Assembly: GCF_010993775.1 (NCBI RefSeq)
Contig: NZ_WOTO01000009.1
Span: forward strand, 62,001 to 126,000
Direction: 5' to 3'
DNA length: 64,000 nucleotides
From: Fodinicola feengrottensis
Lineage (GTDB): Bacteria; Actinomycetota; Actinomycetes; Mycobacteriales; HKI-0501
Shown here: positions 9,621 to 19,124 of the stretch, piece by piece
Layout of the letters: each line of letters starts with the position of its first letter
How positions within the stretch are numbered: the first letter of the stretch is position 1
Notes under the pieces: generated by a model
Databases searched by the model: none
The model's input: only the letters and a program-made list of their open reading frames with translations
Told to the model about the DNA's origin: nothing
Program-made: the position numbers and the translations under genes

Positions 9621-10747
9621 ATGGGCCTTGACCTGACCGCGCCAACCAGTTCGCTCGCCGCCGCCGCGGTGGAGCTGACCCGCCTGTTGCCGGGCCGGAT
9701 CACCGAGCCGGTGCTGGCCGGCGTGCTGGTACGGGCAGACCGCTCTGGCGTCCGGCTCGCCGGCACCGACCGCGAGCGGTTCGCCGACGTGTCGACCGGC
9801 GCGACCACGCACACCGAGGGCACCGTGCTGGTGCCGGCCCGGCCACTCGCGGACACCTTGCGGGCGCTGCAGGATCCCGAAGTGCGGCTGGTGACCGAGG
9901 GCTCGCGGCTGGCCATCCGTACGCCGTCGGCTCGTTTTGCCTTGCCGCTGCTGGAAATCGCCATTCATCCGGGCATCCCGGCGGCACCCCGACTGCAGGG
10001 CACGGTCCGTGGCGACGCTTTCGGGGCGCTGTTGGCCGCGGTGGCCGGCGCCGCGTCGACCGAGGACGCGCTGCCGATCTTCACCGGGGTGCGGATCCAC
10101 AGCGACGGCGACCGCCTGCGGGTGCTGGCCACCGATCGCTACCGGCTGTCCGTCGGCCACGTGCCGTGGGAGCCGGCCACGCCGGAAGCGTCGATCGACG
10201 TGCTGGCGCCGGCCGGGATGTTGGTCGACGCGGCCCGCCGGCTGGCGTCGACCGACGAGGCGAGCGTGCACGCCGACGGCGACCGGATCGCGTTGCGCTG
10301 GGGCGGCACCAGCGTGTCAACCGTGCTGCTGGCCGGCCAATATCCGGACCAGCAACTGGCCAAACTGCTGGACACCAAGGTCGAGTGCACGATCCAGGCG
10401 GAGACCGACGAGCTGGCCGCGGCGGTACGACGCGCGACCCTCTATTCGGGCGCGAGCGGCAGCGTCACGCTGACGACCAGAGACTCCGGCGTCACGGTCA
10501 CCGGCCACGACCCGCTGGCCGGCGAGTCGGAGGAGACGATCAAGGCCGAGGTGACCGGCAACCACCTGACCACCAGCTTCCGGGCCCGCTACCTCACCGA
10601 CGCACTGCGCGCCTTCACCGGCGCCCCGGTCCTGGTGCGGCTCCAGTCCGGGATGGCCGCCACCGCGATCACTGCCCCCCCCCCGCCGACGACGCCCGCA
10701 TGGAGCTCATCCACCTCGTCAAACCGATGCTCCCGCCGGCCCACTGA
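9621..10747 (+). CDS. DNA polymerase III beta (sliding clamp) paralogue, C-terminal frameshift
   Basis: A three-domain beta-clamp protein of about 375 residues: domain 1 VPVLAGVL-like EPVLAGVLVRADRSGVRLAG, domain 2 STEDALPIFTGVRIHSDGD and RVLATDRYRLSVGH, domain 3 TSFRARYLTDALRAF. A frame change in the run of C at 10676-10683 restores the terminal ADDARMELIHLVKPMLPP. Clamps usually end in a strand like YLLMPVRL, so the end is recognisable but divergent. The neighbours are metabolic, with no dnaA, recF or gyrB, so this is an accessory clamp rather than the replicative dnaN. Its function, perhaps repair polymerase or condition-specific loading, is unknown. Confidence 0.88.
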
Positions 10748-10767
10748 CCTCCACGACCGAGCGGAGA

Positions 10768-11100
10768 TCAGCACCAGACGAGGCGGACGTTCTCGGGCTC
10801 GGGGAAGAGGCGTCGCACACTATCGGCCGTGCTGAGCCGCGCCATTCCGCCGGCAATCAGGTCGACGAGCACCTCGGTCTGCTCGTCCTCGAGGTCCTCG
10901 TCCACATAACGAAACTCCAGCCCCCACCCGACGATCGCGGCGTCCGTGAGCCGGTCACCGGCCAGCTCCAGGGCACAGATCGCGAACCGGCGCGGCGCGC
11001 TGTCGGTCACCAGTTTGCTGAGCAGCAGCTCAGGCATCTCCACCAGCGGCCAACCATGCCGGAGGAACTCCAGATCATCCAGTCTCCTGAGCCCCGACAT
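10768..11100 (-). CDS. Hypothetical protein (110 aa)
   Basis: An intact acidic 110-residue frame with no recognised domain. It starts MSGLRRLDDLEFLRHGWPLV and contains RRFAICALELAGDRLTDAAI and YVDEDLEDEQTEVLVDLIAGG; Leu/Val spacing suggests a compact alpha/beta fold. It is convergent with the clamp paralogue and divergent from the XRE regulator, which is where small proteins of XRE-associated modules are often found. No membrane segment, signal peptide or cysteine cluster is visible. Confidence 0.6.
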   Translation of the reverse strand: MSGLRRLDDLEFLRHGWPLVEMPELLLSKLVTDSAPRRFAICALELAGDRLTDAAIVGWGLEFRYVDEDLEDEQTEVLVDLIAGGMARLSTADSVRRLFPEPENVRLVWC

Positions 11101-11207
11101 GATGATTCCCTTCCCACCCGGTACGCTGTGCGCGCAATGTTAGCGAGAAAGTTTCTCCATAACAAGCTCAGGAAACTGCTGGAAACCCCAGGAGTTCACC
11201 TGAAAGG

Positions 11208-12074
11208 ATGTACGACGTGCCCCCGCTGTCCGATCCTCGGATGATCAAGATCCAGCTCGGCATCGAGCTCCGCCAGCTCCGCGAGGACGCCGGGTTCACC
11301 GCCGCCGAAGCGGCGGTCGCGCTCAGCGGCCAGCCACCGAAGATCAGCAAGATCGAGAGCGGCAAGCAGGCCATCACGCCCGACGAGGTCATGATCCTCA
11401 CCGAGCTGTACGACACTCCTCTCAGCCGCCGCACATACCTTGCCGATCTGGCCGGCAAAATCCCCAAACGCAATCGGCGAGCGGCATGCATCGCGACGCC
11501 GTGCCGGACTGGTTTCAACGATTTTTGGCACTCGAATCCGACGCCACGACGATGCGGCTCTACGAGGTCGAGATGGTCACCGGACTTCTACAGACCAAGA
11601 ACTACGCGCGAGCGGTTCTGCTGGCATGGGAACCAGCGGCGGATCCCCGATTGGTCGATCGGCAGGTCGAAACACGGATGCGACGCCAGGAGGTTCTTAC
11701 TCGCGAGCCTGACCCGATTCAACTGCATGTCGTGTTGAGCGAGGCGGCACTTCACCGCGTGCTCGGCAGTCCCGAAATCATGCGCGAACAGCTAGAACAT
11801 CTCATCCAGATCTCGCACCTGCCGAACGTCTTCCTGCAGGTCCTTCCGTTCGCCAACCCGAGCGGGATCACGGTGTCCTCGACAGTTACGTTGATGCATC
11901 TGGCCGAACAGCGGCTCTCGACCGTCTACCTCGAAGACCTTCGGTGCGACGTACTTATGGGAACCGGAGCAATACACCCGCTATAGCGTCATATTCGACC
12001 GTCTACGGTTCGCAGCCCTTACGAGCGGCGACTCACGTGCGTTGATCGATAGAATGAAGGCCGCACACATGTAG
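11208..12074 (+). CDS. XRE-family regulator with DUF5753-type sensor domain, two frameshifts
   Basis: Helix-turn-helix protein of about 288 residues. The N-terminal HTH reads LRQLREDAGFTAAEAAVALS followed by PPKISKIESGKQAIT, the recognition helix. After a frame change near 11490 the DUF5753 region follows: VPDWFQRFLALESDATTMRL, VEMVTGLLQTKNYARAVL, SHLPNVFLQVLPF and STVYLEDLR. A second shift near 11950 restores YLWEPEQYTRYSVIFDRLRF and the end ALIDRMKAAHM. These regulators are typical of actinomycetes and usually act with a downstream DUF397 protein, which here starts three bases after the stop. Confidence 0.88.
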
Positions 12075-12077
12075 TCG

Positions 12078-12302
12078 ATGCGCGAAGAGGCCTTCTCGAT
12101 GATGACCACGGATTTCTCCGGCGCTGCGTGGCGAAAGTCCGCTCGAAGTCAAGGCAACGGAGGTCAGTGTGTGGAGGTCGCCCAAGCACTACACGTGATC
12201 GGGCTGCGGGATTCGAAAGACCCGGACGGTGGCGTGCTGGCCGTCAGTCGTACGACCTTCACCGACTTCCTCACCGCGGTGAAGGCTAACCAACTGCACT
12301 GA
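12078..12302 (+). CDS. DUF397 protein, partner of the XRE regulator
   Basis: A 74-residue protein with the DUF397 signature: WRKSARSQGNGGQCVEVAQ, then VIGLRDSKDPDGGVLAVSRT and FTDFLTAVKAN. The ATG at 12078 or the paired ATGs at 12099 can start it. Family members paired with XRE/DUF5753 regulators (the BldB/WhiJ-type systems of Streptomyces) behave like antitoxin or co-regulator partners in development and antibiotic control; that role is inferred from the family. It follows the regulator with almost no gap, so translation is probably coupled. Confidence 0.9.
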   Translation: MREEAFSMMTTDFSGAAWRKSARSQGNGGQCVEVAQALHVIGLRDSKDPDGGVLAVSRTTFTDFLTAVKANQLH

Positions 12303-12336
12303 CCCCGGCACCGTACGACGGAGTCCTGCCAGCCTG

Positions 12337-12398
12337 CGCGAACTCGACGTTTTCGTCGTGGACAGCGGCGTCTTGACGACGAAAACGTCGGGTTCGCG
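12337..12398. terminator. 23-bp stem hairpin between DUF397 and lipA
   Basis: Arms 12337-12359 and 12376-12398 pair along 23 positions with a single G-T wobble, around a 16-nt loop. The core is CGACGTTTTCGTCGT against ACGACGAAAACGTCG. It starts 35 bp after the DUF397 stop and ends 31 bp before lipA, so it can isolate lipA from upstream transcription. No T-run follows. Confidence 0.7.
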
Positions 12399-12429
12399 AC
12401 GGGGCTGACGGGCGACGTAGAGTGCTGGG

Positions 12430-13449
12430 GTGACGAGTGTGCAGCCTGATGGGCGCAAGATGCTTCGACTGGAAGTGCGCCAACGCGCAGACCCCGATCG
12501 AACGCAAGCCGCCATGGATCAAGATCAAGGCCAAGATGGGTCCGGAATACACCGAGCTGAAGGGCCTGGTGAAACGGGAAGGGCTGCACACGGTCTGCGA
12601 AGAGGCCGGCTGCCCGAACATCTTCGAGTGTTGGGAAGATCGCGAGGCGACCTTTCTGATCGGCGGCGACCAGTGCACCCGGCGCTGCGACTTCTGCCAG
12701 ATCGACACCGGCAAGCCGGCCGCGCTGGACCGGGACGAGCCGCGTCGGGTGGCCGCGAGCGTACAGGCGATGGGCCTTCGGTATGCGACCGTCACCGGTG
12801 TCGCGCGTGACGACCTGGAAGACGGCGGCGCGTGGCTCTACGCCGAGACCGTACGGCTGATCCACGAGGTCAACCCGGGCACCGGCGTCGAGCTGCTGAT
12901 CCCCGACTTCAACAACGACCCCGACCAGTTGGCCGAGGTCTTCGGCTCGCGGCCGGAGGTGCTCGCGCACAACATCGAGACGGTGCCGCGGATCTTCAAG
13001 CGGATCCGGCCGGGCTTTCGCTATCAGCGTTCGCTCGACGTGATCACCAACGCCCGCGCCGATGGCCTGGTCACCAAGTCGAACCTGATCCTGGGCATGG
13101 GCGAGGAATATGACGAGGTCGTCGAGGCCATGCAGGACCTGCACGACGCCGGCTGCGAACTGCTGACGATCACCCAATATCTGCGTCCGTCCGTGCGTCA
13201 CCACCCGGTCGACCGCTGGGTGAAGCCGGAGGAGTTCGTGTCGCTGCGCGACGAGGCCGAGAAGATCGGCTTCGCCGGCGTCATGTCCGGGCCGTTGGTC
13301 CGGTCTTCTTACCGCGCGGGCCGCTTGTACGCGCAGGCCGTCACCAAACGCGGCGCGACTCCCTGCCAGCAAACCTGGCCCACCTCGCCGCCGCCGCGAG
13401 CGCCGCCGGCCCCGCCGCCCAGGAGGCCAGCTCCCTACTGTCCCGCTGA
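12430..13449 (+). CDS. lipA: Lipoyl synthase LipA, two frameshifts
   Basis: Radical-SAM enzyme that inserts two sulfurs into protein-bound octanoyl chains. GTG start gives [16 protein letters not shown]; an extra base near 12482 moves into [14 protein letters not shown]. Both iron-sulfur sites are present: the auxiliary cluster [12 protein letters not shown] and the SAM cluster CTRRCDFC, followed by [32 protein letters not shown] and [12 protein letters not shown] shift near 13360 gives an Ala-rich tail ending EASSLLSR. About 340 residues. Since LipA is essential for aerobic 2-oxoacid metabolism, the breaks argue for sequence error rather than a pseudogene. Confidence 0.95.
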
Positions 13450-13477
13450 CCCCCGTTCTGGCAGTGTGGGGGTCAGC
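13445..13477 (+). terminator. Terminator hairpin after lipA
   Basis: GCTGACCCCC at 13445-13454 pairs perfectly with GGGGGTCAGC at 13468-13477 around a 13-nt loop; the lipA stop codon TGA lies inside the left arm. A second small stem GCGGG-TTCGAGT-CCCGC overlaps at 13476-13492. Confidence 0.7.
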
Positions 13478-13530
13478 GGGTTCGAGTCCCGCGCTGCTGC
13501 GATACGCATCGATGATCTCCTGGTTGTCTG

Positions 13531-15132
13531 TCAGTCGTTGATGGGTTCCCGTTGTTGATGATCATCGACGGGCCCGGACGCGGATTCGACGACTCTGCTC
13601 GTCGACACAGACCTGCGGAAAAGGCCGAACGTGATGAGGCTGGCGGTGGCGAGCACCCACACGCCCATCCCGCCGTACAGCGTGACCATGCCGAATCCTC
13701 GGGCGAGCGCCGAAGGCACCAGGCCTCCAGTCGGGTCCAGGAGTGTCAGTTGCGGGAACGTGTGGTGCAACGCCACTGGATCGTCGCCGTTCGCCACGTG
13801 GGTGGCCAACGCCCGAACCTGCTGTCCAGGCAGTTTTCCGGCCAGCCGTTCCCGCAGACTGTCCAGGATCCCCACCGACAACAGGAGCCCCATCACGGAG
13901 ATGTTCACGGCCAGCGTCACCAATCGGGCGCTCATGTCGATCCCGGACGCCATGCCCGACCGGTTGCTGGGCACCGAGGCTGTGGTGGTGTTGGTGACCG
14001 GAGTGGAGGTCAGCCCGAGCCCGATGCCGCTCAGCAGCAGGCCGGGCAGGATCGTCAGCCAGCTTGGATGGTCGATACCACTGCCGAGGTTGAGCAGGAG
14101 AAATCCGCCGCCGATGACGTACAGACCCAGCGGGATGATCACTGACGGCCGATACTTCAGCGCCAGCCGCTCAGCGATAGGCGGCAGCACCAGGGTGGGA
14201 AGTGTGAACGCGAGCAACACCACGGCCGCTGTGCCTACGTCGTAGCCGAGGCCGTGTTGTAGGTAGATCGGCAGATAGATGATCAGTGGCCAGAAACTGA
14301 AGTTCATGCCCACGCACCCCAGCAGAGCGCCGGAGAACGCGCGAATCCGGAACAGCGAGAACTGGAACATTGCCTGCTTGCCGGTCGTCTCCACGATGAC
14401 GAAGGCGACGAAAAACGCGACGGACAGCCCAAGGACCGCCAGTTCCACCGGGCTGACAAAACCGAGGTCGGCCCCCTGGGTGATGTAGAAGGTCAGTCCT
14501 AGGACCGCGAGGCTGAGTGTGCCGATCCCGCGGATGTCCAGCCGCCTGGCCTCGGGGTCACGGGACTCGCGGACGCCGAGCGCGAGCAGTACGAGCGTGA
14601 CCGCGGCAACGAACACGGGGACGAGGAAGACCCAGCGCCAGTTCAACACCGCGACGAGGCCGCCGCCTACGACCGGCCCGAAGCCGAGTCCGAAGCCGAA
14701 CACCAGACCCCACGTCCCGAAGGCCCGGGAGCGCTGCCGCCCCTCCCGGAACTGGTGCGAGAGGATCGCCACATGGCAGATGAGCATGGCGCCGCCGCTC
14801 AGGCCCTGCAGCGACCGGCCCAGGATCAGCACAGCGATGTTCGGGGCGAACCCGCAGAGCAGTGACGTGACGCCGAACGCGGCGACGGTGATCGCGAACA
14901 CCCGTTTGCGGCCGTACCGGTCCGCGAGGACACCGGTCGCCACCAGGACGGTGACGCACGCGATGGTGTACGAGTTCATGATCCATTGCAGGTCGGCGAA
15001 GCCACCGTGCAACACGCTGCCAAGGGTCGGCAGGATCACCGGGACGCTGGAGATCTCCAGGCCAAACATGAGCCCGGCAAGACAGATGGCGGTAAGTGCC
15101 ATCCCGTTCCGGATACGAGAGGGAGCGGTCAT
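13531..15132 (-). CDS. MFS drug-type exporter (DHA2, 14 TM)
   Basis: A 533-residue major-facilitator protein with the hydrophobic profile of 14-helix EmrB/QacA-type pumps. The motif A loop is [13 protein letters not shown], motif C is [14 protein letters not shown], and [14 protein letters not shown] at helix 2 is characteristic of DHA2 members. It probably exports small hydrophobic compounds by proton antiport. The start could also be the Met at [10 protein letters not shown], which has GGAAC upstream. It is divergent from an Lrp-type regulator 94 bp away, an arrangement typical of ligand-controlled efflux. The frame is intact. Confidence 0.9.
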   Translation of the reverse strand: MTAPSRIRNGMALTAICLAGLMFGLEISSVPVILPTLGSVLHGGFADLQWIMNSYTIACVTVLVATGVLADRYGRKRVFAITVAAFGVTSLLCGFAPNIAVLILGRSLQGLSGGAMLICHVAILSHQFREGRQRSRAFGTWGLVFGFGLGFGPVVGGGLVAVLNWRWVFLVPVFVAAVTLVLLALGVRESRDPEARRLDIRGIGTLSLAVLGLTFYITQGADLGFVSPVELAVLGLSVAFFVAFVIVETTGKQAMFQFSLFRIRAFSGALLGCVGMNFSFWPLIIYLPIYLQHGLGYDVGTAAVVLLAFTLPTLVLPPIAERLALKYRPSVIIPLGLYVIGGGFLLLNLGSGIDHPSWLTILPGLLLSGIGLGLTSTPVTNTTTASVPSNRSGMASGIDMSARLVTLAVNISVMGLLLSVGILDSLRERLAGKLPGQQVRALATHVANGDDPVALHHTFPQLTLLDPTGGLVPSALARGFGMVTLYGGMGVWVLATASLITFGLFRRSVSTSRVVESASGPVDDHQQREPIND

Positions 15133-15213
15133 GGCAAAGATCGTCGCCGCATTCGCTGCCCAACGGAATGGGAATCCAGCGGCATCCCGCCACTTTAGGC
15201 TTGGGATCGAGGC

Positions 15214-15226
15214 TATAATTATCCCT
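15214..15226 (+). promoter_or_regulatory. -10 element for a leaderless Lrp transcript
   Basis: TATAAT at 15214-15219 ends 7 bp before the GTG at 15227, the spacing expected if transcription starts at the initiation codon. No purine-rich ribosome site lies between. Leaderless mRNAs are common in actinobacteria. A -35 element is not clear. Confidence 0.5.
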
Positions 15227-15746
15227 GTGCCTGTGAATCAACGACCAGTGCTCGATGTGACCGACAATGCCATCCTCCAGCTCCTGCAGCACGACGGGCG
15301 GATGACCACCGCGGAGCTGGCGCGGGCGATCTCCATGTCCGCCTCCTCCACCGCGGACCGGGTGCGGCGCCTGACCGACCAGGGCGTCATTCAGGGCTAC
15401 CGGGCCGTCGTCGACTCCGTCGCCCTTGGATACCCACTGACCGCGTTCATTCGCCTCCGGATGACCAACCCGGCCGGCAAGGTTTTTCTACGACCTGTTG
15501 AACGGCACTCCGCAGGTCCTGGAGGCGCATTACATCACCGGCGAGGACTGCTTCCTGCTGAAGCTGATCGCCCGGTCGATGCCTGACCTTGAGCGTGTCA
15601 CCGCAAAGTTCCTCACGTTCGGACAGGTGACGAGCAACCTCGCGTACAGCAGCCCGGTGCGAGATCGCCCACTTCCGCCCAGCGCGGACGAAGGCGACGA
15701 GGCCTCCATTCTGGGCGATCAGCATGTCCCCATGCCGGGTATGTAG
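15227..15746 (+). CDS. Lrp/AsnC-family regulator, one frameshift
   Basis: About 172 residues. The N-terminal winged helix reads VTDNAILQLLQHDGRMTTAE, LARAISMSASSTADRVRRL and GVIQGYRAVVD, and the frame changes at the T-run near 15485. The C-terminal RAM/AsnC effector domain then gives LEAHYITGEDCFLLKLIAR and LERVTAKFLTFGQVTSNL. It probably senses an amino acid or related ligand and controls the divergent MFS exporter. Either GTG at 15227 or 15233 fits; the first fits the adjacent -10 box. Confidence 0.88.
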
Positions 15747-15797
15747 TCAGCAGAACGACCTACCTCGGGCCGCGCGGGCCGTTCGGGCGGGACGAAT

Positions 15798-17253
15798 TCA
15801 GGCGGCGCGGGCGGCGGGTACGCCGAACCAGCTGTCGAGGGCTTCGGCGAGCCCCCCGTCGAGCCGCCGTCCGGAGATACCCACGCGACATAGCCATCCG
15901 GGCGTACGAGCATTCCGGCAGCGCCGAAGCACGTCTCGACCCGATCTTCGTAGCCAGACAACGAAAACGGGCCAACCAGCAAGCCCCCTGCCGGACGTGA
16001 GAGACCGCGAAGGGGCGAAGCGCCCCACCAGCGAGTCATCGGAAGGCGAATAGTCGATCTCGGTGCCGTTGGCCAGCGCGATGAAATGCCGCTTAACCCC
16101 AGGGGTCGGGAAAACTTCGGAAAGCACGTCACGCAGCGCGTCGACCTGCGGGCCGGGACGCATCAAGGCAACCTGCGCACGAGTGTTCCGCAGCACCCAC
16201 TCCCCGACCCGGTGCCGCTCGGTCGTGTACGTGTCGAGCAGCGCATCAGAAGCCATGCCTCGTACGACGAGACCAAGTTTCCAACCGAGGTTCATCGCGT
16301 CCTGCAGCCCGAGGTTGAGGCCCTGCCCGCCAATCGGCGAATGCACGTGTGCCGCGTCGCCGGCCAGCAGAATCCGGCCGAGGCGGTAAGTCGCTGCCTG
16401 CCGCGTGTTGTCGCTGTAGCGAACCCCGCCATCGAAGCTGGTCAACACCACGCCCGGGTTCCCGCTCGCCCGGCGGATGCTGTCCTGCATCTCTCGCGGC
16501 CGTCAGCGGCGCGTGCCGGTCCGCGGGCCCGCCGGTGAACTCGATGGTCGCGATCTCCCCTGGCACCATCGACAGGTTCACCAGACCGCCGGGACTACGC
16601 AGGCTCGACTTGATCATGCTGGGATCCGCGAGGGTTGCCGCTGCCGTACGCCCGGTCATGGTCGCGTCCGTCCCAACAAAGTCAATGCCAGCGCTCTTGC
16701 GCACCACACTGCGGCCGCCATCGCATCCGACCAGATAAGACGCTCGTACGGATCGACCATCAGCCAGCATCGCCGTCACCGAAGTGCCGTCGTCGATCAC
16801 GTCGACGACCTCACAACCCGACCAGATGCGTACGCCCAACTGCTCCGCCCGCTCAGCCAGCACCTGTTCCAGCAAATGCTGCTGCAGCAAGAACCCTCGG
16901 CCGACGGCTGGGGTGTCGCTCACCAGCGGCAAACCAGCGAAATGCCCTCTTGCTTTGCCTTCCTCCATCATCTTCAGCAGGCCATCGACGACATCCTCAT
17001 CATCGCTGCCGCGGGACACCGCCAGCCGGCCGAACATCGCCCGCTGCGCGTCCCCCACCGGCCCATCCAGCCCGCGCAGGGCCAGCGACTGCCCACTGCG
17101 TCCGTTGATGCCACGCATCCCGAAACTGCGCCGCCTCCGTGCCGCGCCATCCGCGGCCGCCTCCAGCACCAAAGGTTCCGCCCCGGCCAGCTTCAGCTCG
17201 CTGGCCAGCAACAACCCGGTCGGTCCGCCACCAATCACCAATATGTCAGTCAT
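15798..17253 (-). CDS. FAD-dependent aromatic monooxygenase, frameshifted
   Basis: Group A flavoprotein hydroxylase of the PheA/TfdB/MhpA type, about 485 residues after correction of shifts near 16480, 15990 and 15850. The Rossmann motif [15 protein letters not shown] is at the N terminus, the DG motif is [15 protein letters not shown], and the second FAD motif is [20 protein letters not shown]. The C-terminal thioredoxin-like tail is short ([20 protein letters not shown]). It hydroxylates an aromatic or polyketide substrate with NAD(P)H and oxygen, the substrate being unknown. A TetR gene diverges from it across an operator cluster, suggesting induction by its substrate or a drug it inactivates. 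Confidence 0.87.
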
Positions 17254-17267
17254 TGTCCCACTACTTA

Positions 17268-17313
17268 CTTACGCTGTATGCTTACGACGTAAGTATTACA
17301 CATACGGTGTAAG
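17268..17313. promoter_or_regulatory. Triple operator between TetR and monooxygenase
   Basis: CTTACGACGTAAG at 17281-17293 is a perfect palindrome. It is flanked by CTTACGCTGTATG at 17268-17280 and CATACGGTGTAAG at 17301-17313, which are inverted relative to each other with 11 of 13 matching positions. The cluster lies between the two divergent starts, so one TetR protein could repress both genes. This is the clearest operator in the window. Confidence 0.75.
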
Positions 17314-17344
17314 TTACGTCAAGGTCAAGAGCGGAGAAGATGCG

Positions 17345-17996
17345 ATGCCCAGGCGCGAGCTGAACCGCGAGAAGGTCCTTGACGCAGCCCTGGAGTTGGC
17401 CAGCGAGGAAGGTCTCGACGGTCTTTCCATGCGCAAACTCGCGAAGAAACTCGGCGTCGAGGCGATGTCGCTCTACAACCACGTCGCCAACAAGACCGAC
17501 ATCCTCGACGGCATCGCTGAGCGCGCGTACACCAGCATCGAGCGCGCGCGGACCCGTCGCTGCCGTGGCCTGAGCGACTCAAGGTGACGGCACTGGCCAT
17601 GTACAAGACGCTCAAGAAACATCCCATCGTGCCAATGGCGGTGGCCAAAGACCGGGCCAACCCGACCTCGACGGCGGCCCTGCTGCCACTGGACGACATG
17701 GTCGGCGCGCTCTTTGAGGCCGGCCTCGACGAAGTGCAGGCCAGGCAGGTGCTGTCGGCGCTGAACGGCCTCGTGTTCGGGTCACTGATGTTGGCGACCG
17801 CCGGCTTCGACCGGGAGTTCAGCACGCGAGCCGAGGCCGAGCAGCTCAAGCCGTACCGCACCAAGGTCGACAGGACCCTCATCCCCGAAACTTCAGCCGG
17901 CTCTTCGACGCGATCGAGAACGCCGACCCCGAACGCGATCTGGAGGCCGCACTGGACCTGCTGATCAGTGGCCTGGTGACGCGTACGACTTCATGA
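17345..17996 (+). CDS. TetR-family repressor, two frameshifts
   Basis: About 217 residues. The DNA-binding domain is complete: [40 protein letters not shown] and [13 protein letters not shown], with the recognition helix [11 protein letters not shown] typical of TetR class members with the TetR_C_1-like ligand domain. Frame changes near 17575 and 17890 join [34 protein letters not shown] and the tail [20 protein letters not shown]. It likely autoregulates and represses the divergent FAD monooxygenase through the palindromes at 17268-17313. Confidence 0.87.
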
Positions 17997-18103
17997 GACG
18001 AGTCACGAACGGTTACGGCGGCGTCACCCGCCTGCAACACTGGCAGGCCAGGCTGGCAGCATGTCCAGGTAGATAAGGCGCCACCAACCGCTCGGAGTCC
18101 GGC

Positions 18104-18292
18104 ATGGCATCTGCACTCGGCGACGTCCTCTTGTGGTCAATCGGTCGACTGCTCCCGCACGGCGGGCAGCGGACGGCACGGCGTAATGCCTGGGTTGCCA
18201 TGAGCGAGGGAGCCGCCAGGGCCCGGCAACGCCGGGAGGCCGAGACCGCCTTCACATCGGCCGGTGCAGACGCGGGGCGACAGCTCCTTTAA
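18104..18292 (+). CDS. Possible small basic protein (62 aa)
   Basis: An open frame beginning MASALGDVLLWSIGRLL that overlaps the start of the acyltransferase by 29 bases. It has an N-terminal hydrophobic stretch of about 15 residues and an Arg/Ala-rich remainder (AARARQRREAE). Third-position GC is moderately high, compatible with coding. No family is recognised; translational coupling to the acyltransferase is possible. The stretch 17997-18103 before it holds nothing recognisable. Confidence 0.4.
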   Translation: MASALGDVLLWSIGRLLPHGGQRTARRNAWVAMSEGAARARQRREAETAFTSAGADAGRQLL

Positions 18293-19074
18293 CCTCGCCG
18301 TATGGCTGAGGTGTGTCTACCCACCGGTAATCGCCCTCGGGCGTACGTTTTTCCGCTATCTGGGTCTGCGGTTCGACCTGCAGGGCACCGAGAACGTGCC
18401 AGCCAGCGGCGGCGCGGTGATGGCCATCAACCACGTCGGCTACCTCGACTTCACCTTCGCGGGCCTCGCCGCCCTGCCGTCCAAACGGCTGTTCGGTTCA
18501 TGGCCAAGGACTCGGTTTTCCGGCACCGGGTGTCCGGACCGTTGATGCGCGGCATGAAACACATCCCGGTCGATCGCGAAGCCGGCGCCGCCTCCTTCCG
18601 GGCTGCGTTTGACCGCTGAAGGCCGGCGAGATCGTCGGTGTCTTCCCGGAAGCGACGATCTCCCAGTCGTTTGAGCTGAAGGACTTCAAGTCCGGCACCG
18701 TACGAATGGCCCGCTCGGCCAAGGTGCCGATCCTGCCGACCGTCATCTGGGGCTCACAGCGGGTCTGGACCAAGGGCCGCAAACGCGACTTCGGCCGCCA
18801 CAAGTATGCGTTGACTGTCGCGATCGGCGAGCCGATGGATGTACCGAAAGGCGTCGATCCGGAAGTCATCAACGACGAGCTGCGCCGTCGGATGACCGAG
18901 TTGCTGCACCAAGTTCAGGACTCATATCCGGACAAACCGCGCGATGAGGACGACAAGTGGTGGCTGCCCGCCCGCCTCGGCGGCACTGCCCCAACGCTGG
19001 AAGTCGCCACCAAACTCGACGCCGACGAAGCCGACGAGCGTGCCCGCAAGCGCGCCGGTCAGGCCGCCGACTAG
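18264..19074 (+). CDS. 1-acylglycerol-3-phosphate acyltransferase (PlsC-like), two frameshifts
   Basis: Membrane-associated acyltransferase of about 270 residues. The catalytic NHxxxxD motif is seen as INHVGYLDF; after a shift near 18500 come MAKDSVF and GMKHIPVDR, and after a second near 18618 VGVFPEATIS, the substrate phosphate-binding motif. The C terminus is charged and ends RARKRAGQAAD. It should acylate lysophosphatidic acid in phospholipid synthesis, though paralogues act on other lipids. The start is uncertain: a GTG at 18264 is in frame, an ATG at 18302 would need a further frame change. Confidence 0.83.
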
Positions 19075-19124
19075 CGGCCTGGCCGCCTGACGCTCGGAAG
19101 ACCCGTTGTTACTAGACTGGCCGC

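Noticed and set aside
9474-10271. Long antisense open frames over the clamp, DUF3500 and glnA genes
   Set aside because: High GC gives long open frames on the opposite strand; their translations are Arg/Pro/Ala-rich without domain motifs, whereas the sense frames carry full family signatures.
13476-13492. tRNA T-arm-like stem GCGGG-TTCGAGT-CCCGC after lipA
   Set aside because: The loop and stem match a TpsiC arm, but no matching 5' acceptor strand, D arm or anticodon arm is found at the right distance, and no CCA follows. It overlaps the lipA terminator.
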